Below are positions 5,242-5,329 of a stretch of DNA of 5,329 nucleotides, one piece after another. Numbering within the stretch: position 1 is the first letter of the stretch; each line of letters opens with the position of its first letter. The position numbers were made by a program, and so were the translations under genes. The notes under the pieces were generated by a model, which was given only the letters and a program-made list of their open reading frames with translations, was not told the DNA's origin and did no database searches. Source of the DNA: an uncultured Bacteroidales bacterium (GTDB lineage Bacteria; Bacteroidota; Bacteroidia; Bacteroidales; UBA932); the NCBI GenBank assembly GCA_934667175.1, contig CAKULN010000095.1:1-5329 (forward strand), read 5' to 3'.

Positions 5242-5329
5242 TAACATAATCATATCGAGATTGCGTAACAGATCGGCGGGTCCCTTCCCACCGTCTGTTT
5301 CCGCTCCGCACGCAATCTAGATTATGTTA
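5242..5329. repeat. Large interrupted inverted repeat with nested hairpin at the window edge
   Basis: TAACATAATC (5242-5251) pairs perfectly with GATTATGTTA (5320-5329), and AGATTGCG (5258-5265) pairs with CGCAATCT (5311-5318). The two stems are separated by six bases on the left arm and one on the right. Inside, 5267-5280 folds on 5287-5299 (ACAGA with TCTGT, CGG with CCG, GGG with CCC, one bulge and one mismatch) around a six-base loop. The outer arm ends on the last base of the window. The right arm contains TTATGTTA, identical to part of the XerD half of E. coli dif. Candidates are a recombination site, an element end, a folded single-strand site or a structured RNA. Confidence 0.7.

Larger units (their letters stand above)
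4755..5329. other. 575-base stretch without a supportable gene; repeat- and hairpin-rich, possibly mobile-element-derived
   Basis: No reading frame of useful length or recognisable product was seen on either strand. Besides the promoter and palindrome at its left end, it holds several dyads (4831-4847, 4875-4908, 4921-4933, 5108-5119), a diverged direct repeat (4849-4874 and 4986-5013), repeated CGCTTACGCTC motifs and a large inverted repeat at the right edge. The density of G+C-rich TCCGCT/GCTCCG motifs resembles non-coding DNA I associate with Bacteroidales mobilizable elements, but no mob, integrase or transposase gene is in view. Confidence 0.5.

Noticed and set aside
4960..5310. CRISPR-like or iteron-like array from the recurring CTCCGCT/GCTCCG motifs
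   Set aside because: The motifs vary in sequence and spacing, and there are no uniform repeats or spacers.

Overview
The window looks like a piece of a Bacteroidota (most likely Bacteroidales, gut-type) chromosome or integrated accessory element. Support comes from the protein families present (a RecG-like/AlbA-type ATPase with a repetitive linker, a NERD protein with a topoisomerase zinc ribbon), a signal peptide ending in Ala-Gln, a well-formed Bacteroidota-type promoter (TAACTTTG box with a -33 GTTG) and the lack of clear Shine-Dalgarno sequences. The species cannot be named from the sequence. The window starts inside a gene and ends exactly on the outer arm of an inverted repeat, so it may be a complete short contig that broke at a repeat.

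Layout, left to right. Bases 1-915 hold the C-terminal part of a RecG-like ATP-binding regulator with a 12-base tandem repeat (FTKE units) between its ATPase-like domain and a winged helix. Bases 1041-1484 encode a small secreted protein made of two similar WQVQ-containing repeats. Bases 1531-2337 encode a trypsin-like serine protease without a signal peptide, in DNA clearly richer in A+T than the flanks. Bases 2391-3125 encode a membrane-anchored NERD nuclease-like protein with a C-terminal four-cysteine zinc ribbon. Bases 3216-3767 encode a Crp/Fnr-type regulator. Converging on it, and overlapping its last 51 bases, is a minus-strand gene (3717 to about 4745) for a multi-pass membrane protein that reads as a DUF2269 domain followed by a YhhN/TMEM86-like domain. 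Bases 4755-5329 hold no gene I can support; they contain the promoter of the membrane-protein gene, several hairpins, direct repeats and a large terminal inverted repeat.

How the genes may work together. The plus-strand genes from 1 to 3125 form an accessory-type run (regulator/ATPase, secreted repeat protein, protease, nuclease-like protein). The protease and NERD genes are 53 bases apart and could be a two-gene unit, but their composition differs, so they may have separate histories. The Crp-like regulator and the membrane-protein gene look like a local regulator-target pair. The promoter of the latter carries a perfect 12-base palindrome (TAACAATTGTTA) centred near -42, where a Crp-family activator could contact RNA polymerase, and the same hexamers flank the start of the regulator gene itself. 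This regulatory link is inference.
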